The translations under genes and the position numbers were made by a program. Positions 21,737-32,422 of a stretch of DNA of 64,000 nt are shown here, in pieces. Within the stretch, counting starts at the first letter, position 1, and every line of letters begins with the position of its first letter. The stretch is from Flavobacteriales bacterium (GTDB taxonomy: Bacteria > Bacteroidota > Bacteroidia > Flavobacteriales_F > PHOS-HE28), in assembly GCA_016713865.1 (NCBI GenBank), contig JADJOG010000025.1, positions 1 through 64,000 on the forward strand, read 5' to 3'. The notes under the pieces were generated by a model. The model searched no databases and was not told the origin of the DNA. It was given only the letters and a program-made list of their open reading frames with translations.

Positions 21737-21822
21737 AGCTTCATGGTTCTCGCGCTGACTCGGCCAACGAGTGAACTCGCCTTCCGACAGACCCAAGAAC
21801 GCCGAAGAGCGCGGAGCTATGC
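21737..21822 (+). pseudogene. Third, more decayed copy of the asnS 3' end
   Basis: In the asnS frame 21781-21819 reads LPTDPRTPKSAEL, against PRTPKSAEF in asnS. The stop codon position is now tgc. Upstream, GAGCTTCATGGTTCTCG resembles the asnS segment GAGCGCTTCGTGCTCTTCG. The short match alone would be weak. It is supported by its position after the membrane gene and by the shared ccttc-g-cagac tract with the second copy. Confidence 0.5.
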
Positions 21823-21835
21823 TCCGCGCTCTTCG
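21803..21835. terminator. Bidirectional terminator between convergent genes
   Basis: A perfect 15-bp stem: CGAAGAGCGCGGAGC at 21803-21817 and GCTCCGCGCTCTTCG at 21821-21835, with a tat loop. It lies between the plus-strand membrane gene (stop 21725) and the minus-strand T9SS gene (stop 21860). The left arm is the asnS 3'-end remnant itself. No U-tract is present on either side. Confidence 0.6.
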
Positions 21836-21859
21836 CATCGCATCGGTATTGACGCAGCC

Positions 21860-23495
21860 CTACTCGATGATCAGCCGTTCGCTCATCATCAGCGAGCCAT
21901 CGGTGTAACGCACCACATATGCGCCCTGCGGCAGGTATGACGCGTCCACCTGTATAGTTCCGTTGCCCGCTCCCACCGATGCCTGATGGACCATCCGTCC
22001 CGTTGCATCCATGATCTCGATGCGTACAACTGCCATCCGAGACTTCAATCGCATGGTGAACAGGCCATCCGTTGGATTCGGATGAATGACGCCTGGTTGA
22101 TCGTGGGCCAAGCCTTCCGCAAGCCCACTCCGCTGCCAAGACCTTCCACCACGCAGAGGTCGTAGCCCGGCTCCGCGTAAGCGTATCGCAGGCGGAAATC
22201 ATACACACGGAAGAAGTAGGTATTCCCCACCGTGAGCCCCGTTGCGATCATGTCATCGGCCACGCCTTCACCACCTAGATCACCACACGCAATGGAGTTG
22301 AGCGATCCGCAGGAACCCTCGAAAAGTTCCAACACGATGTCCATGGTGCCATGTGGGGCGCCGCCCACGGTCATGTCCGCTGCGGTCGCGACGAAGCTGT
22401 ACCAGACATCATCGGTGGCGTCGCCGGTAAGTCCTCCGCAGGTAACGGCTTACAGGCTCTGCGTGGCACACGGGTTGGTGAACGACGAGATCTCGCAGGT
22501 CGGGTTCGCCGTCAGCGGAATCGCACCTGCGCATTCATCGTTCAGGGCAACGTCGGTTCCGCAAGCGGCGGCGGAAACATTGAGCGTGTACGGCCCCACG
22601 GCATTCCCGGTCTGAACAATTGGATAGTAGTACGAACCAGCGGCCAGGTTGGCGAAACAGAGGGTGAAGAGGCCATCGGCGCACGCGGTGCTATCGTATG
22701 AACCCGCAGCGATCTCCAGCCCCGGCGGACAGCCCACGTTCAGAAAGAACCAGAAGCTGTTCCAAGTGGCAGGCGTCCCGCAGAAACTGATCTTCACATC
22801 GGCGCAACTGCTCAACGTGAACGCTTCCCACACCATGGGATAGCCCAAACCTTCGTTGTCGATCGCTCCGATGTTGGTTCCCGTGAAGGTCAACATGCTG
22901 CCGATCGCGAGCGGTTGTGGCACCACGTCGGAGCAGACATCGTTCGGCGGTGGTGGCCCGGTGATAACGGGTGTGGAAACGCAGAGCGTGAACGGTCCGG
23001 GATCGCCGTAAGCCGGATTCGAGTAAACGCGGACCCAGTAATCCGTTCCGGGTGTCACCTCAACATTCACAGCGAGCGCGGGCGTGATCTGGCAAATGAC
23101 CTCCGCTCCGGCGCAACCATCGTACACCACGAAGGCCCAATCGGTCATCTGGGCTGATGGCGTGAGGGTGATGGACACGGTATCCTCCGCACCTGAATTG
23201 AACGTGTACCACATGTCCAAGAGGTTGGAACCGGGATCATCGCACGTGGCATCGGGCCCATCGTTGGTGGCTTCGGTATTGTCGCCGGAGACAGGTGCTG
23301 TGCAGTCCGTGGTCACGTGATCGCTTCCGCATTGGCACAGTCGTCATTTGCGGGGGCGTTGCCGCGCAGGCCTGGAGCCGGTGCTTGTCGGTTCGCGATG
23401 GTGCTGTGCATCATGCGTGTACCGGCCATATTCTGCGCTGCATCGTCGGAAACGAGTAACACGAGTACCGAAAGGAGGAGTGTTGATCTGTTCAT
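21860..23495 (-). CDS. T9SS-sorted secreted protein with repeated PPC/CUB-like jelly-roll domains (about three frameshifts)
   Basis: About 545 residues after repair, starting MNRSTLLLSVLVLLVSDDAAQ (signal peptide). It holds repeats of the Bacteroidota pattern NDDCANAxxI...DVWYTFxSGxxxTVSITLxPS...YWVRVYSNPAYGDPGPFTLCV. The last unit is DDVWYSFVATAADMTV...NTYFFRVYDF. A sorting domain ends it (IHPNPTDGLFTMRLK, PQGAYVVRYTDGSLMMSERLIIE). Frame breaks fall near 23315, 22440 and 22120. The protein is a paralogue of the gene at 25838-27476, and a subtilase gene sits between them. Its promoter region contains the conserved element at 23521-23570. It is likely surface-bound or released; the ligand is unknown. 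Confidence 0.8.
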
Positions 23496-23520
23496 TCGCG
23501 TAGTATGGTTAGTTGTCGGG

Positions 23521-23570
23521 CAACCCTCATCAGCGATGAGGGATCGCAGTGCCCCATGAAGGGGGTGGGG
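23521..23570 (-). promoter_or_regulatory. Shared promoter-like element, copy 1
   Basis: On the minus strand: CCCCAC, 4 nt, TTCATGGGG, exactly 23 nt, GAGGGTTG, with the last base 26 nt from the start codon. The first two parts form a palindrome (plus-strand CCCCATGAA...GTGGGG). The 23-nt spacing is identical in two neighbouring genes. A hairpin (CCCTCATC/GATGAGGG) overlaps the spacer here only. Confidence 0.6.
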
Positions 23571-23573
23571 ACA

Positions 23574-25752
23574 TCAACGCTTCACCACGCGCACGGTGAA
23601 GGCCCGTTCGCCATCCTTGATCTTCACCAAGTAAACCCCGCTGCTCCATGCACCAGCACCGATGCGCGTGTTGCGGCCCGTGTACGATCCCGTCATGATC
23701 AGGGCGACCGGTCACATCCAGCACAGTGTATTGCGCGGAGGTGGATCCGTCGCCAAGGCCGATCATCAGTTCATGCGTGAAGGGGTTGGGCCACACGCGC
23801 ACATCATCCGCCGTCTGCTCCTCCGTACCCACTACGCCGAGCAGGTCCACCAATGCGGCGTAGGCGTTCACCTTGCCCATGCCCCACGAGTAGCTGCCTT
23901 GCGGCGGGATCACGCCGGTGTGCTGATCGGTGCGCGCATTGTCCATGATGGCCTGTTTGATCTCTGCAGGTGTGGCGAACGGCATGGCCTCCAACAGCAA
24001 TGCGGCGATGCCGGCCACTGCAGGACCGGCCATGCTAGTGCCGCCGATCCGTGCGAAGCCGAAGGTCTCGCCTTGGAAAGTCGTTGTGGCTTCTGCGATC
24101 CATCCCTCCTCGTTCAGCATATCGATGGACGACATCACATCCATGCCCGGTGCGGTGATCTCCGGTTTCAAGCGACCATCGAGCGTTGGGCCTTCACTGC
24201 TGAAGCTGGCCAATGCACCACCGAGCCAATTGTTGCCCACTTGGAACTCACCGTTGTACGCGCCCACCGAGAGCACCCCGTTGGCGCACGAGGGTTCCAG
24301 GATGCCGTACGCATCGTTGCCCGCAGTGTAGCCCGCAATCGCCGCTTCGAAGCCGGTATAATACCAGCCGGTTCCGCGCGCGTACCAGAGCACGTTCCAT
24401 GCATGCACGGTGCCGCTTGTGGCGGTCACGCTCATGTCCACCCGGTACGCAGGACTGGTGCGGTCCACAGCTAGGCGCAGGTACGGGCGGCCGTTGGTCG
24501 GATGCGCCTTCTCGGCGACCAGTTCCACATGCACCGTGTCGTTGCCGAACACGAACGCCGAATCGCTGAACAGCAACGTACCGTTCGTGGACACCCACGG
24601 CACTTGGGCCAGCACCAGGTTCGAGGTGTTGCGGATGGCGAGCGAAGCACTGAAGGGCTGGCCGACTTCACCCCAAAGCACAACGCGTTGGCCAACTGTG
24701 CCTGGCGCAATGTTCTGGTCGGTGATGCCGATGCGCGTGCGCAGTGTATCGTTGTTGAAGGCCTTCTGCAGGTGGAAATTCCCGCCGCCGAAATTGCCTG
24801 CACCGGCCACCAGCATCACACCTTGATCAGCGTAGAGGTCCAGCGCTTGGGTGAACAGCGAATTGCAATCGCCGCCTTCCTGCACGCGTCCCCAACTCAT
24901 GTTCACCACTAGTCGTTTCTGCTCGGCCGCAGCGCGCTGTTGCAACCAACCGATGGCATCCATGCCCGCGGAAACATCGTCGTCCGGACTCACGAGGAGA
25001 ATGTCCGATCCATACGCGAGGCCCCTGAACGCGGTACCGCCACCGCCACCAACGGCAATACCAGCCACATGCGTGCCGTGCGTTGCGATGTAATCGTCCG
25101 GCGCGGGCCAGAGGGTGTCACGCACGGCGGCGAGCACCTCAGCGGGTGTGCCGTATTCCGTTCCCACGGTGAAACCAGCTGGAGGCGGGCCGCTCTGCTT
25201 GCTCATGTCCCACGCGGCCAGGATGCGCGTTGCCGTGAGCGCGGTGTCGTAGAACATGGGGTGCGTGTACTGGAAGCCGCCATCAATGATGCCGATGATG
25301 ACATCGCGCCCGGTATAGGGTTGCGGCAGGTTGATGCCTTCGTGAACGCTGTCCGTATGCGTGGAGTGCATCACACGATCGAGTGTAGGGTGGACCACAC
25401 TGGCCAACTCCACATAGCTGAGCCACGGCAGGTCGTGTAGCACGTCCAGATGTTGCGCATCGATGCGGAAGGAGACGATATCGCCGATCTGCGCGCCGAT
25501 GAAGACCTGATCATCGCTCTGCGGCAGATCGGTGCTGTTCGTTCTTCCCAAGAAACCCACGGTACAGCGGCCGCCATGGAGCGCCGTCGGGTACATGCCA
25601 CGCGTGCGCTGCACAAGTTTCCCGGCATCGGGCTGCTGTTTCGCGATGGACTGGATAGTCGCGACATCGGCCCGTGTGGTGGCGGGCATGCGCACCTGCG
25701 CGGTCGCGGAGAGAGCGGCTGCCGTTGCCAGTACTGCGAAGAGAGCTTTCAT
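23574..25752 (-). CDS. Subtilisin-like serine protease (S8) with T9SS sorting domain (one frameshift)
   Basis: About 725 residues. Signal peptide MKALFAVLATAAALSATAQ; prodomain-like region ~25-150; S8 catalytic domain with the full triad: Asp in IIGIIDGGFQYTHP, His in THGTHVAGIAVG and Ser in GGTSMAGPAVAGIAALL. The fold is interrupted by a ~130-residue beta insert (QNIAPGTVGQRVVLWGEVGQ... WNVLWYARG). A sorting domain follows (VWPNPFTHELMIGLG). One base is missing in a C-run near 23704; with it restored the end reads LIMTGSYTGRN... GVYLVKIKDGERAFTVRVVKR. It is an extracellular peptidase, probably acting on proteins as nutrients or on surface cargo. The shared promoter-like element lies 18 nt upstream. 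Confidence 0.9.
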
Positions 25753-25770
25753 GGTTCGGGTAGGATGATG

Positions 25771-25819
25771 CAAACCTCCTATGCTGGTGGCGTTCAACAT
25801 ACCCCATGAACGTGTGGGG
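25771..25819 (-). promoter_or_regulatory. Shared promoter-like element, copy 2
   Basis: On the minus strand: CCCCAC, 3 nt, TTCATGGGGTATG, then GAGGTTTG placed exactly 23 nt after TTCATGGGG. The GAGGTTTG box resembles the Bacteroidota -7 element and ends 19 nt before the protease start codon. Confidence 0.65.
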
Positions 25820-25837
25820 CGCTTGGCGGGCGGCATT

Positions 25838-27476
25838 CTATCGGACCACCAGTCGCTGCGTGCGCACCTCCTCGCCGCACTTCACATTCACCACATAAAG
25901 CCCTGGGGCAAGCTCTTCAGCAGCGCGAACATGGAAGAGGCCGCCATTGCTTGCTGGTATGCGGTCGCGCAACACCGTGCGCCCCGTGCCGTCGATCACT
26001 TCAAGGTGACCGGGGCCACTGGCTTCAGGCATCCGAATGCTGAAATCGCCATCGTTCGGGTTCGGGATGATGCGCATGCCGCCGAGTTCCACGTTTTCGT
26101 TCAACCCGATCACGATCTCCGTTCCTTCCTGCACACAAAGGCCGTAACCCGCATCGTCCTGTGGCGTGTTCGCATAGCCGTTGTAAACGCGGAAGTTGCG
26201 CACGTGTTGCCGATCGTCAAACCGTTCAATGGCGCCTCGACATTCCCGGTCAAGGCGTTGGCGCAGGCTATGATGCTCAAGGCACCGCAGTTACCGGAGT
26301 ATGCTTCGATCAACGCACCGAACTCCACGCTGTTCGGGAATACGCCGATGGTCATCTCCGTTTGCGTGGCGATGAAGGAGTACCACACATCGTCGCTCGC
26401 GTTCGCACCCAGGCCGCAACCTTCCGGCAGTGATTCAGAAGCGCAGGAGGGCGAGAACTGCACCGGCGCACACTGGGTGGTCGGTGTGAGCGATCGCCCC
26501 TGCGCATTCGTCGTTGGCAGGCTGGTGCGTGCCAGCCATCTGCCGTGATGTTGATCACGTACGTGCGGCCAGGTGCCATTGATAGCGGCATAGTAGTAGG
26601 TACCAGCGGGCAGGTTGGGGTAGCACAGCGTGGGCGGCCATCGGTACATTCGGTATGGTTGTACGAGCCCGGGTAACGCCGCTGCTGGTACGTGGGCGGG
26701 CAGCTATAGAACAGGCTGCGCCAGAAACCGGGATCACCAGGATAGCGTGCTGCACTGCCGCAATGGTCGATGGTGACATCTGCTGCCGTAGCCAAGGTGA
26801 AGGAGTGCCACACGGAATTTGGGCCGAGCCCTTCGGAATCCGCTGCGTTGGTCGCATCACCCGTGAAGGTGATCGTGCTGCCCACGGCGAGGCTTTGTAA
26901 GGGCGCACCGGTGCAGAGTTCATTCGCTGCGGGTACGATCATCGACCCGCCCTGCACACAGATCATGAATTCGCCGGGCGAGCCATAGAGCGTGTTGCTG
27001 AACACCCGCAGCCAGTAAGTGGTGTTCGGTGTCAAGGTTTCCTGGAACCCGGTCGGCGGAACGATCTGGCAAACGACCTCATTGCCGTCGCAGGCTGTGT
27101 AGATGGCATATGCCCAATCGGTCATACCGGCCATGGGGGCTGAGCGAGATGCGCACCGTGCTCTCTGTTCCGGTGCTGAACGTGTACCACACATCGGGCC
27201 CATCGCTGCCGGGATCATCGCACAAGGCCACGGGACCATCCATGGTATGCCGGAATTGTTTCCGGCCACAGCTCCCGTACAATCGGCACCAAGGGTGAGG
27301 GGGCATGGCGTTCGCGCAGTCATCGTTGGCTGGCGGACCACCGCGTTCATTGTCGCGATAGGTACCGGTGGATGGCATCGGTGCCGAAGCATAGCCCGTT
27401 CCAGCTTTTGAGCTGTGCGACCATCGTTGCGCCCAGCACGAACAGCGAAGAAGACGAGGAGTAGGATGCGTGTCAT
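25838..27476 (-). CDS. T9SS-sorted secreted protein, paralogue of 21860-23495 (at least seven frameshifts)
   Basis: The protein starts MTRILLLVFFAVRAG. Homologous pieces lie in three frames: ANDDCANAM, DDPGSDGPDVWYTFSTGTESTV, GMTDWAYAIYTACDGNEVVCQI, TYWLRVFSNTLYGSPGEFMICV, NSVWHSFTLATAADVTIDHCG, DDVWYSFIATQTEMTIG and NFRVYNGYANTPQDDAGYG. The sorting domain is IIPNPNDGDFSIRMP...PGLYVVNVKCGEEVRTQRLVVR. Between frame changes the protein stays conserved without stop codons, so sequencing error is more likely than true decay, although seven breaks in 1.6 kb is extreme. Domain order matches the paralogue closely (PPC/CUB-like units), suggesting duplication around the subtilase gene. Confidence 0.65.
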
Positions 27477-27505
27477 GCGGATGCAGCGTTGGTTCGCAGC
27501 TACCG

Positions 27506-27555
27506 CAAAACTCTCTTGCTCTCGGCGCATGCCATACCCCATGAAAAGGTGGGGG
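27506..27555 (-). promoter_or_regulatory. Shared promoter-like element, copy 3, between divergent genes
   Basis: On the minus strand: CCCCAC, 3 nt, TTCATGGGGTATG, then GAGTTTTG exactly 23 nt after TTCATGGGG, with the last base 30 nt from the start codon. The upstream gene here is divergent, so this element cannot be a terminator of a preceding minus-strand gene. On the plus strand the same palindrome is followed by GACCTTTG about 20 nt away, in front of the cyclase gene, so it may serve both directions. Confidence 0.65.
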
Positions 27556-27606
27556 CAGTGGATATGATGGAAATGACCTTTGCGCGACAAGCCGGTAAGA
27601 TCCGAC

Positions 27607-29762
27607 ATGAACGCGCAGCCCTCACCGCATCCGCGCTGCTGGTTGGCCATCGGTGCGATCTTCACGTGGGCCGTGCTCGGCTGGTTTGGTCCTGCATGCG
27701 CGCAGAGCACCGATCATTCATCGCACATGGACTCGCTTACCCGGATCCTGCGCCCCCAGATCGACGACAGCAACAAGGTGCTCACGCTGCTTGCGCTGGC
27801 GGAGATCCCGGTGAAGGGCACGTCGCATACACCCGTGGACAATCGCACCGTGCATGCGGACTTCGCGTTCCAAGCGCTCCGGCTCGCACAGCGTCTTCAT
27901 TGGGCCAAGGGCGAAGCCTATGGTGCCATGTATGCGTCGATGGCGAAAGAGCAGGTCGGCGAACTCGATCAAGCCCTAGCGCTTCTGGACAGTGCGCTGC
28001 TGGTTTCGGAGGGTCTGGACCTGAAGGACAGAGGTGTCATCCTACAACGTGCCGCGTTGGTCCTGGCGGTAAGGAACATCGACTTTGAAAAGGCCGATTC
28101 ATTGACGCGGCTTTCCATGACCTGCTTCCGCACCTGCGCTTCACCTGCGCATGAGGGCAGCGGACTCGAGCTCTTGGCACGCACGCAGTTGATCCGGCAG
28201 AACTGGGTGGCCGCCATTGTGGCCTATACGGAAACCATCCGCTTCTGCGAGCTCAACCGGCTTCCGATGACGTTGGCGATCGCCAATGAGAAGATGGGAT
28301 TGATCATGGCGACACTCGGTGATGTGGAGAATGCAACACGCTACTACCGCGCTGCGATCCACCTCTGCGACTCCTTGGGTTTCGGGTACCGCAAGTACAT
28401 GGGCGAGTGCAACTTCGGGCACCTCCTGCTCGACAACGGCCTTCCAGGCGAAGCGCTCCCGTGGTTGAATGCGGCGAGCGGGACCGTGCTATCCTATGGC
28501 CTGTCCCCGAGCAACCATTTCACCGCACAGGGTCTCCGCGCACATGCCTTGTTGAGGTTGGATAGCGTGGAAACGGCAGGAGCGTTGATCGCCGAACTGC
28601 GGAAAACTGCGATCGAGGGAGGATCCATCTTGGACTACATCGAACCCATCTGGCTGGTGAAGGTCCGCCGACCGCGTGAGGCGATTGCCATGCTACGAGC
28701 GGTCTATTCATCCTCCCCCAAAGTCGGTCTGCGATCAGAGCCTGTGAACCGCACGATCTGTGAGCAGCTCGCCCTTGCATACCGTCAACTGGGGACCATG
28801 CCCGCGCACTCGCATGGACCGACAGCTTGCGGCATTGGGAACAGGTGCTCGTCTATCGCGGGCATGTCAATGCTGCTTACAGGGCCGAATCGGAGCGGGA
28901 GATCCAGGATCGTTTGCTTGCGGATAGCCTCCTGCATGTGAATGAGAAGCACGCGCTCGCGATAGAGAGCGAACGGTCGATCGCGCGGGAGAAGAGCCGC
29001 AGGAACGGTTCCCTTTGCGCCGGGATCGGCGTTTTGCTCGTGGCAGGTGGGCTCTGGAACCAATTGTATCGCACGCGAAAGGCCAAACGCGCCGTGGAAG
29101 CGGAGCGCGCCGTGAGCGAAGGATTGTTGCTCAACATCCTGCCTGCGGAGGTCGCACAGGAACTGAAAATAAAGGGCCACGCGGATGCGAAGCACTACGA
29201 CGAAGCCACCATTCTCTTCACCGACTTCAAAGGCTTCACCGCGATCAGCGAACGACTCACCGCCCGCGAACTGGTGGACGAATTGAACGAGTGCTTCAAG
29301 GCCTTCGATCATATCATCACGGCACGCGGCATCGAGAAGATCAAGACCATCGGCGATGCCTACATGTGCGCGGGTGGTCTGGCCGGTACAAAGGGCTCAT
29401 CGCCACTGCAGGTGGTGCTGGCCGCGCTTGAGATGCAGGATTACATGGTGAAGCGGAAGTCCGAGCGCGCGCTGCATGGCTTGCCGGGCTTCGATATGCG
29501 CGTGGGCATCCACACCGGTCCCGTAGTGGCCGGAATGGTGGGCGTGAAGAAGTTCCAGTACGACATCTGGGGCGATAAGGTGAACATCGCTAGCCGCATG
29601 GAGTCTTCCGGCGAAGTGGGACAGGTGAACATCAGCGAGGCGACATATACATTGGTGCAGGTCACACTCGGATTGCGTTTCACCACGCGCGGCAAGGTGC
29701 AGGCGAAGGGCAAGGGGGAGTTGGAGATGTACTTCGTTTCCCGGCCAGGATCGCCGATCTGA
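27607..29762 (+). CDS. Adenylate cyclase, class III, with extracytoplasmic TPR sensor domain (one frameshift)
   Basis: About 718 residues after repair. Signal-like N-terminus (WLAIGAIFTWAVLGWFGPACAQ, with a possible lipobox GPAC). TPR-like helices fill ~50-420 (ALRLAQRLHWAKGEAYGAMY, ANEKMGLIMATLGDVENATRYY). One helix (LCAGIGVLLVAGGLWNQLY) crosses the membrane. The cyclase domain has metal Asp in ATILFTDFKGF and KIKTIGDAYM, the adenine-selecting Lys and Asp (KIKTIGD, QYDIWGD) and Asn/Arg in NIASRMES. A G appears lost from the run near 28793; the repaired join reads LGDHARALAWTDSLRHWEQ. Start taken at the ATG before the signal peptide, with a GACCTTTG box upstream at 27576-27583. It is a paralogue of the gene at 10628. 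Confidence 0.88.
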
Positions 29763-29804
29763 GCACGTGCGATCATTCATGCCGATATTCGTGTCCATCC
29801 GAGC

Positions 29805-30239
29805 ATGAGAACAACCGAACTCTCCATGATCATGGCCGTCATGCTCGGCTGCATGTTCAAGTTCTTGTATTGGCCGGGCGCCAGCGTCCTCGTCGTCCTG
29901 GGGGGCTGCGGCTTGGCGCTCTTCTATTTCCCGTTCGGCTTCCGCACGCTGCCAGCACCCAAGCCCACGGACCAGATCCTGTGGATGTCGGTGCTTGGCG
30001 GCTTCGCCATATCCATATCCATGGTTGCACTGGTCTTCTTCCTGATGCGATGGCCGCTCCAGAGCGAGTTGTTGGTGATGGGAACCGTGCTCTGCTTGAT
30101 CGCGCTGCTTGTTGGTGGTGTGCTCAGGTACAAACACCCCCGTCTCGACATCTACCTGGACGGCTTGTTGATCCGTTGTCTCGTGCTGGCCGCGTTGACT
30201 TTCGCCATGTGGTACCTGTTCAGCGAAAAGCCCCGCTGA
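29805..30239 (+). CDS. Small four-helix membrane protein with GldL-like N-terminal motif
   Basis: 144 residues with four hydrophobic helices: MIMAVMLGCMFKFLYWPGASVLVVLGGCGLALFYFP (two short passes), SVLGGFAISISMVALVFFLM, LLVMGTVLCLIALLVGGVL and LIRCLVLAALTFAMWYLF. The LGCMFKFLYWPGAS segment resembles the first helix of GldL (GAxFKxxHWPGA), the inner-membrane motor protein of the T9SS/gliding machinery. The rest and the length do not match GldL, so it is at most a relative. It lies 42 nt after the cyclase and only 3 nt from the convergent kinase gene. Confidence 0.65.
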   Translation: MRTTELSMIMAVMLGCMFKFLYWPGASVLVVLGGCGLALFYFPFGFRTLPAPKPTDQILWMSVLGGFAISISMVALVFFLMRWPLQSELLVMGTVLCLIALLVGGVLRYKHPRLDIYLDGLLIRCLVLAALTFAMWYLFSEKPR

Positions 30240-30242
30240 TCG

Positions 30243-32310
30243 CTAGAAAGCGACGGCCAGGTCGATCGTGGTGCCGTGCGGTGTGGCACTGCTGATCCGA
30301 AGTTCGGCCTTCATTTCCAAGGCGCGCATCCGCATATTGCGCAAGCCGTTGCCGCCACCACTGTTCACTGGCCCATCCGACTTGTCCAATCCGATCCCGT
30401 TGTCGGCGATGGTCAATCGCAGGTTGTTCTTCTCCTGTGCGAAGGTGACGACCACTTCTGTGGCTTGCGCATGTTTCGCCGCGTTGTTCACGGCTTCCTT
30501 GAAGATGAGGTAGAGGTCGCTCTTCACAGTAGGCGGCATCGTCGCATTGCTCTCCCCGGTGCTGTTGAAGCGGAACACAACGCCCTTCGGCTCCAGCACC
30601 GCCGCACCGAATTCACGCATCCGCGCCAGCAATTCGTTCACCGTGTCGCGCTCCGGATCAACGCTCCACACGATGTCGCTCATGTTGCGCTGCAGGCGTT
30701 GGGTGCGTTCGCTGATGCCGGAGAGCGATGCCGCCGCGCCCGCCTCATCGCCCGCTTCGGCCTTGCGCCGCGCCACGGAACTGAGGATGTTGATGCTGCT
30801 GAGCGTACTGCCGATATCGTCGTGCAGGTCGCGGCTCAGTCGGCTGCGTAACTGCTCGAACTGCATGCGCCGGTTGGTGCGCGAGCGGATGAAAAGCACG
30901 CCCGCGAAGAGGATAACGAAGCCGATGAGCACGAACAGGTTGATGCGCTGCATGCGGTGCTCGCGGTCCATGGAGCGTACCTCGGCGCGTTCTTGTTCCA
31001 GCAGCGCCTCGGTCTCGGCGTGCGCCAAGCTGTCGCTGATGGCACGCTGCGCGAATTCACTCTCGAGTTGAAGCCGCATGGCCTGGTCGGCTTGTTGCCG
31101 ATAGCGGATACTATCCTCCCATTGGTGCGCGATCTCCGTCCACTTCAAGGCTTCACCGGTCTGGCCGAGCGCCTTGTAGGTATCGGCAAGCACACGGGAC
31201 GCATCGCGCTTGATCACGTCATTCTCGTCCCATTGTTCCGTCGCGAAGGCTGTGCGCGCAAACTTCACCGCTTCCTGGTATCGACCTCGACGCAGTTGCA
31301 ACAGCGCCCAAGCCGTATTGAATTCCTGTTCGTATGGATGCCCCACCATGGCCTTGGTACGGTGCAAGCGGCCAAGGAATTCCTCCGCCTGGTCAAGGCT
31401 GTCCAAACGAAGGAGCATGTAGCCTACGCCGGTTTCGATCTCGCTCATATCCTCCTTGCTCGCATCACTTGCTATGGCGATGGTGTGGAGTGTGCGGTAA
31501 TGGTCCAAGGCTTCGCGCCAACGCCCCTTCACCTGCATCATGTAGCCCCAGTTGCTGTGGTTCCGTAGGCGCAGTAAGGTGATGTCCATGCTGTCCGCCA
31601 AATGCAACGAGGTCCGCAGATCCTTCGCCGCCTGATCGAGATCACCCAATCGACCACGGATGAAGCCGGAGAGATTGTAAGCGAAGGCGCGCAGCAGGTC
31701 ATCATCCAACTCTTCGGCCTTCGCTACCGCAACCAAGGCCACGCGGAAAGCCTCCCCCCAACGTTTCCGATCTACGCAAGGCCTGTGCATGGGCGTACAT
31801 GACCACCGCCTTCAGGCGTTCATCGCCACAACGTGCTGCAGCGCTCTGGGCCGTGTCGATGTAAAGGGCCGCTGTATCCGCGCTATGGATCATAGCGTAA
31901 CGTCGAGAAGCCGTCAGGTGCAGCAGTGTGCGTTCCTCCACCGAGGCCAGATGCTGCCTGCTCATCGCCCCTCGGAAATGCACGTCCCAATCCGCGTGGC
32001 CGAAGGCGTAATCCCCTTGGGTCATGCTCAGCAGCGACCAGAGATGCGCTTTGAAGACACCACGATCCCAGCCGATCCGTTGCGCGCGCTCCAAGGCTTG
32101 CGCGGACAACGCGCTATCCATTGCGAACCCTATGATGGCGTTGTTGGACGGTTGACGCGCTTGATCCAACAATCGAACTACGCTGACCGTGTCCTTTGCG
32201 ACCTCTTCATCCTTCGCACTTACAGCTAAAGCAAGGCCGAACACGGTCCCTACGAAACAGATCAGCCGTAGGACAAGGCGCCATGAACCTGGACCGGACA
32301 GCGCATTCAT
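30243..32310 (-). CDS. TPR-containing sensor histidine kinase, NarL/DegS-type (one frameshift)
   Basis: About 689 residues. Signal-like start (LVLRLICFVGTVFGLALAVSA); extracytoplasmic TPR region to ~residue 430; transmembrane helix INLFVLIGFVILFAGVLFI; HisKA_3 dimerisation domain with the phospho-accepting His in SRDLHDDIGSTLSS; HATPase_c with N-box FKEAVNNAAKHA and G-box IADNGIGLD. An extra base in the six-base C-run at 31754-31759 breaks the frame; without it the join reads RRSETLGEAFRVALVAVAKA. The response regulator gene lies immediately upstream on the same strand (112 nt gap), so the pair probably forms one two-component system. Signal unknown. Confidence 0.88.
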
Positions 32311-32422
32311 AGTTGGCAAGATACTCCAGGTGTAAGCGGCACAAGTTTGTCCAACAGTATCCGGCGGGCCATTCCTCGGCCACGGCCTTAGGACGTTGCG
32401 CATCAGGGATCTTGATGCTTGT

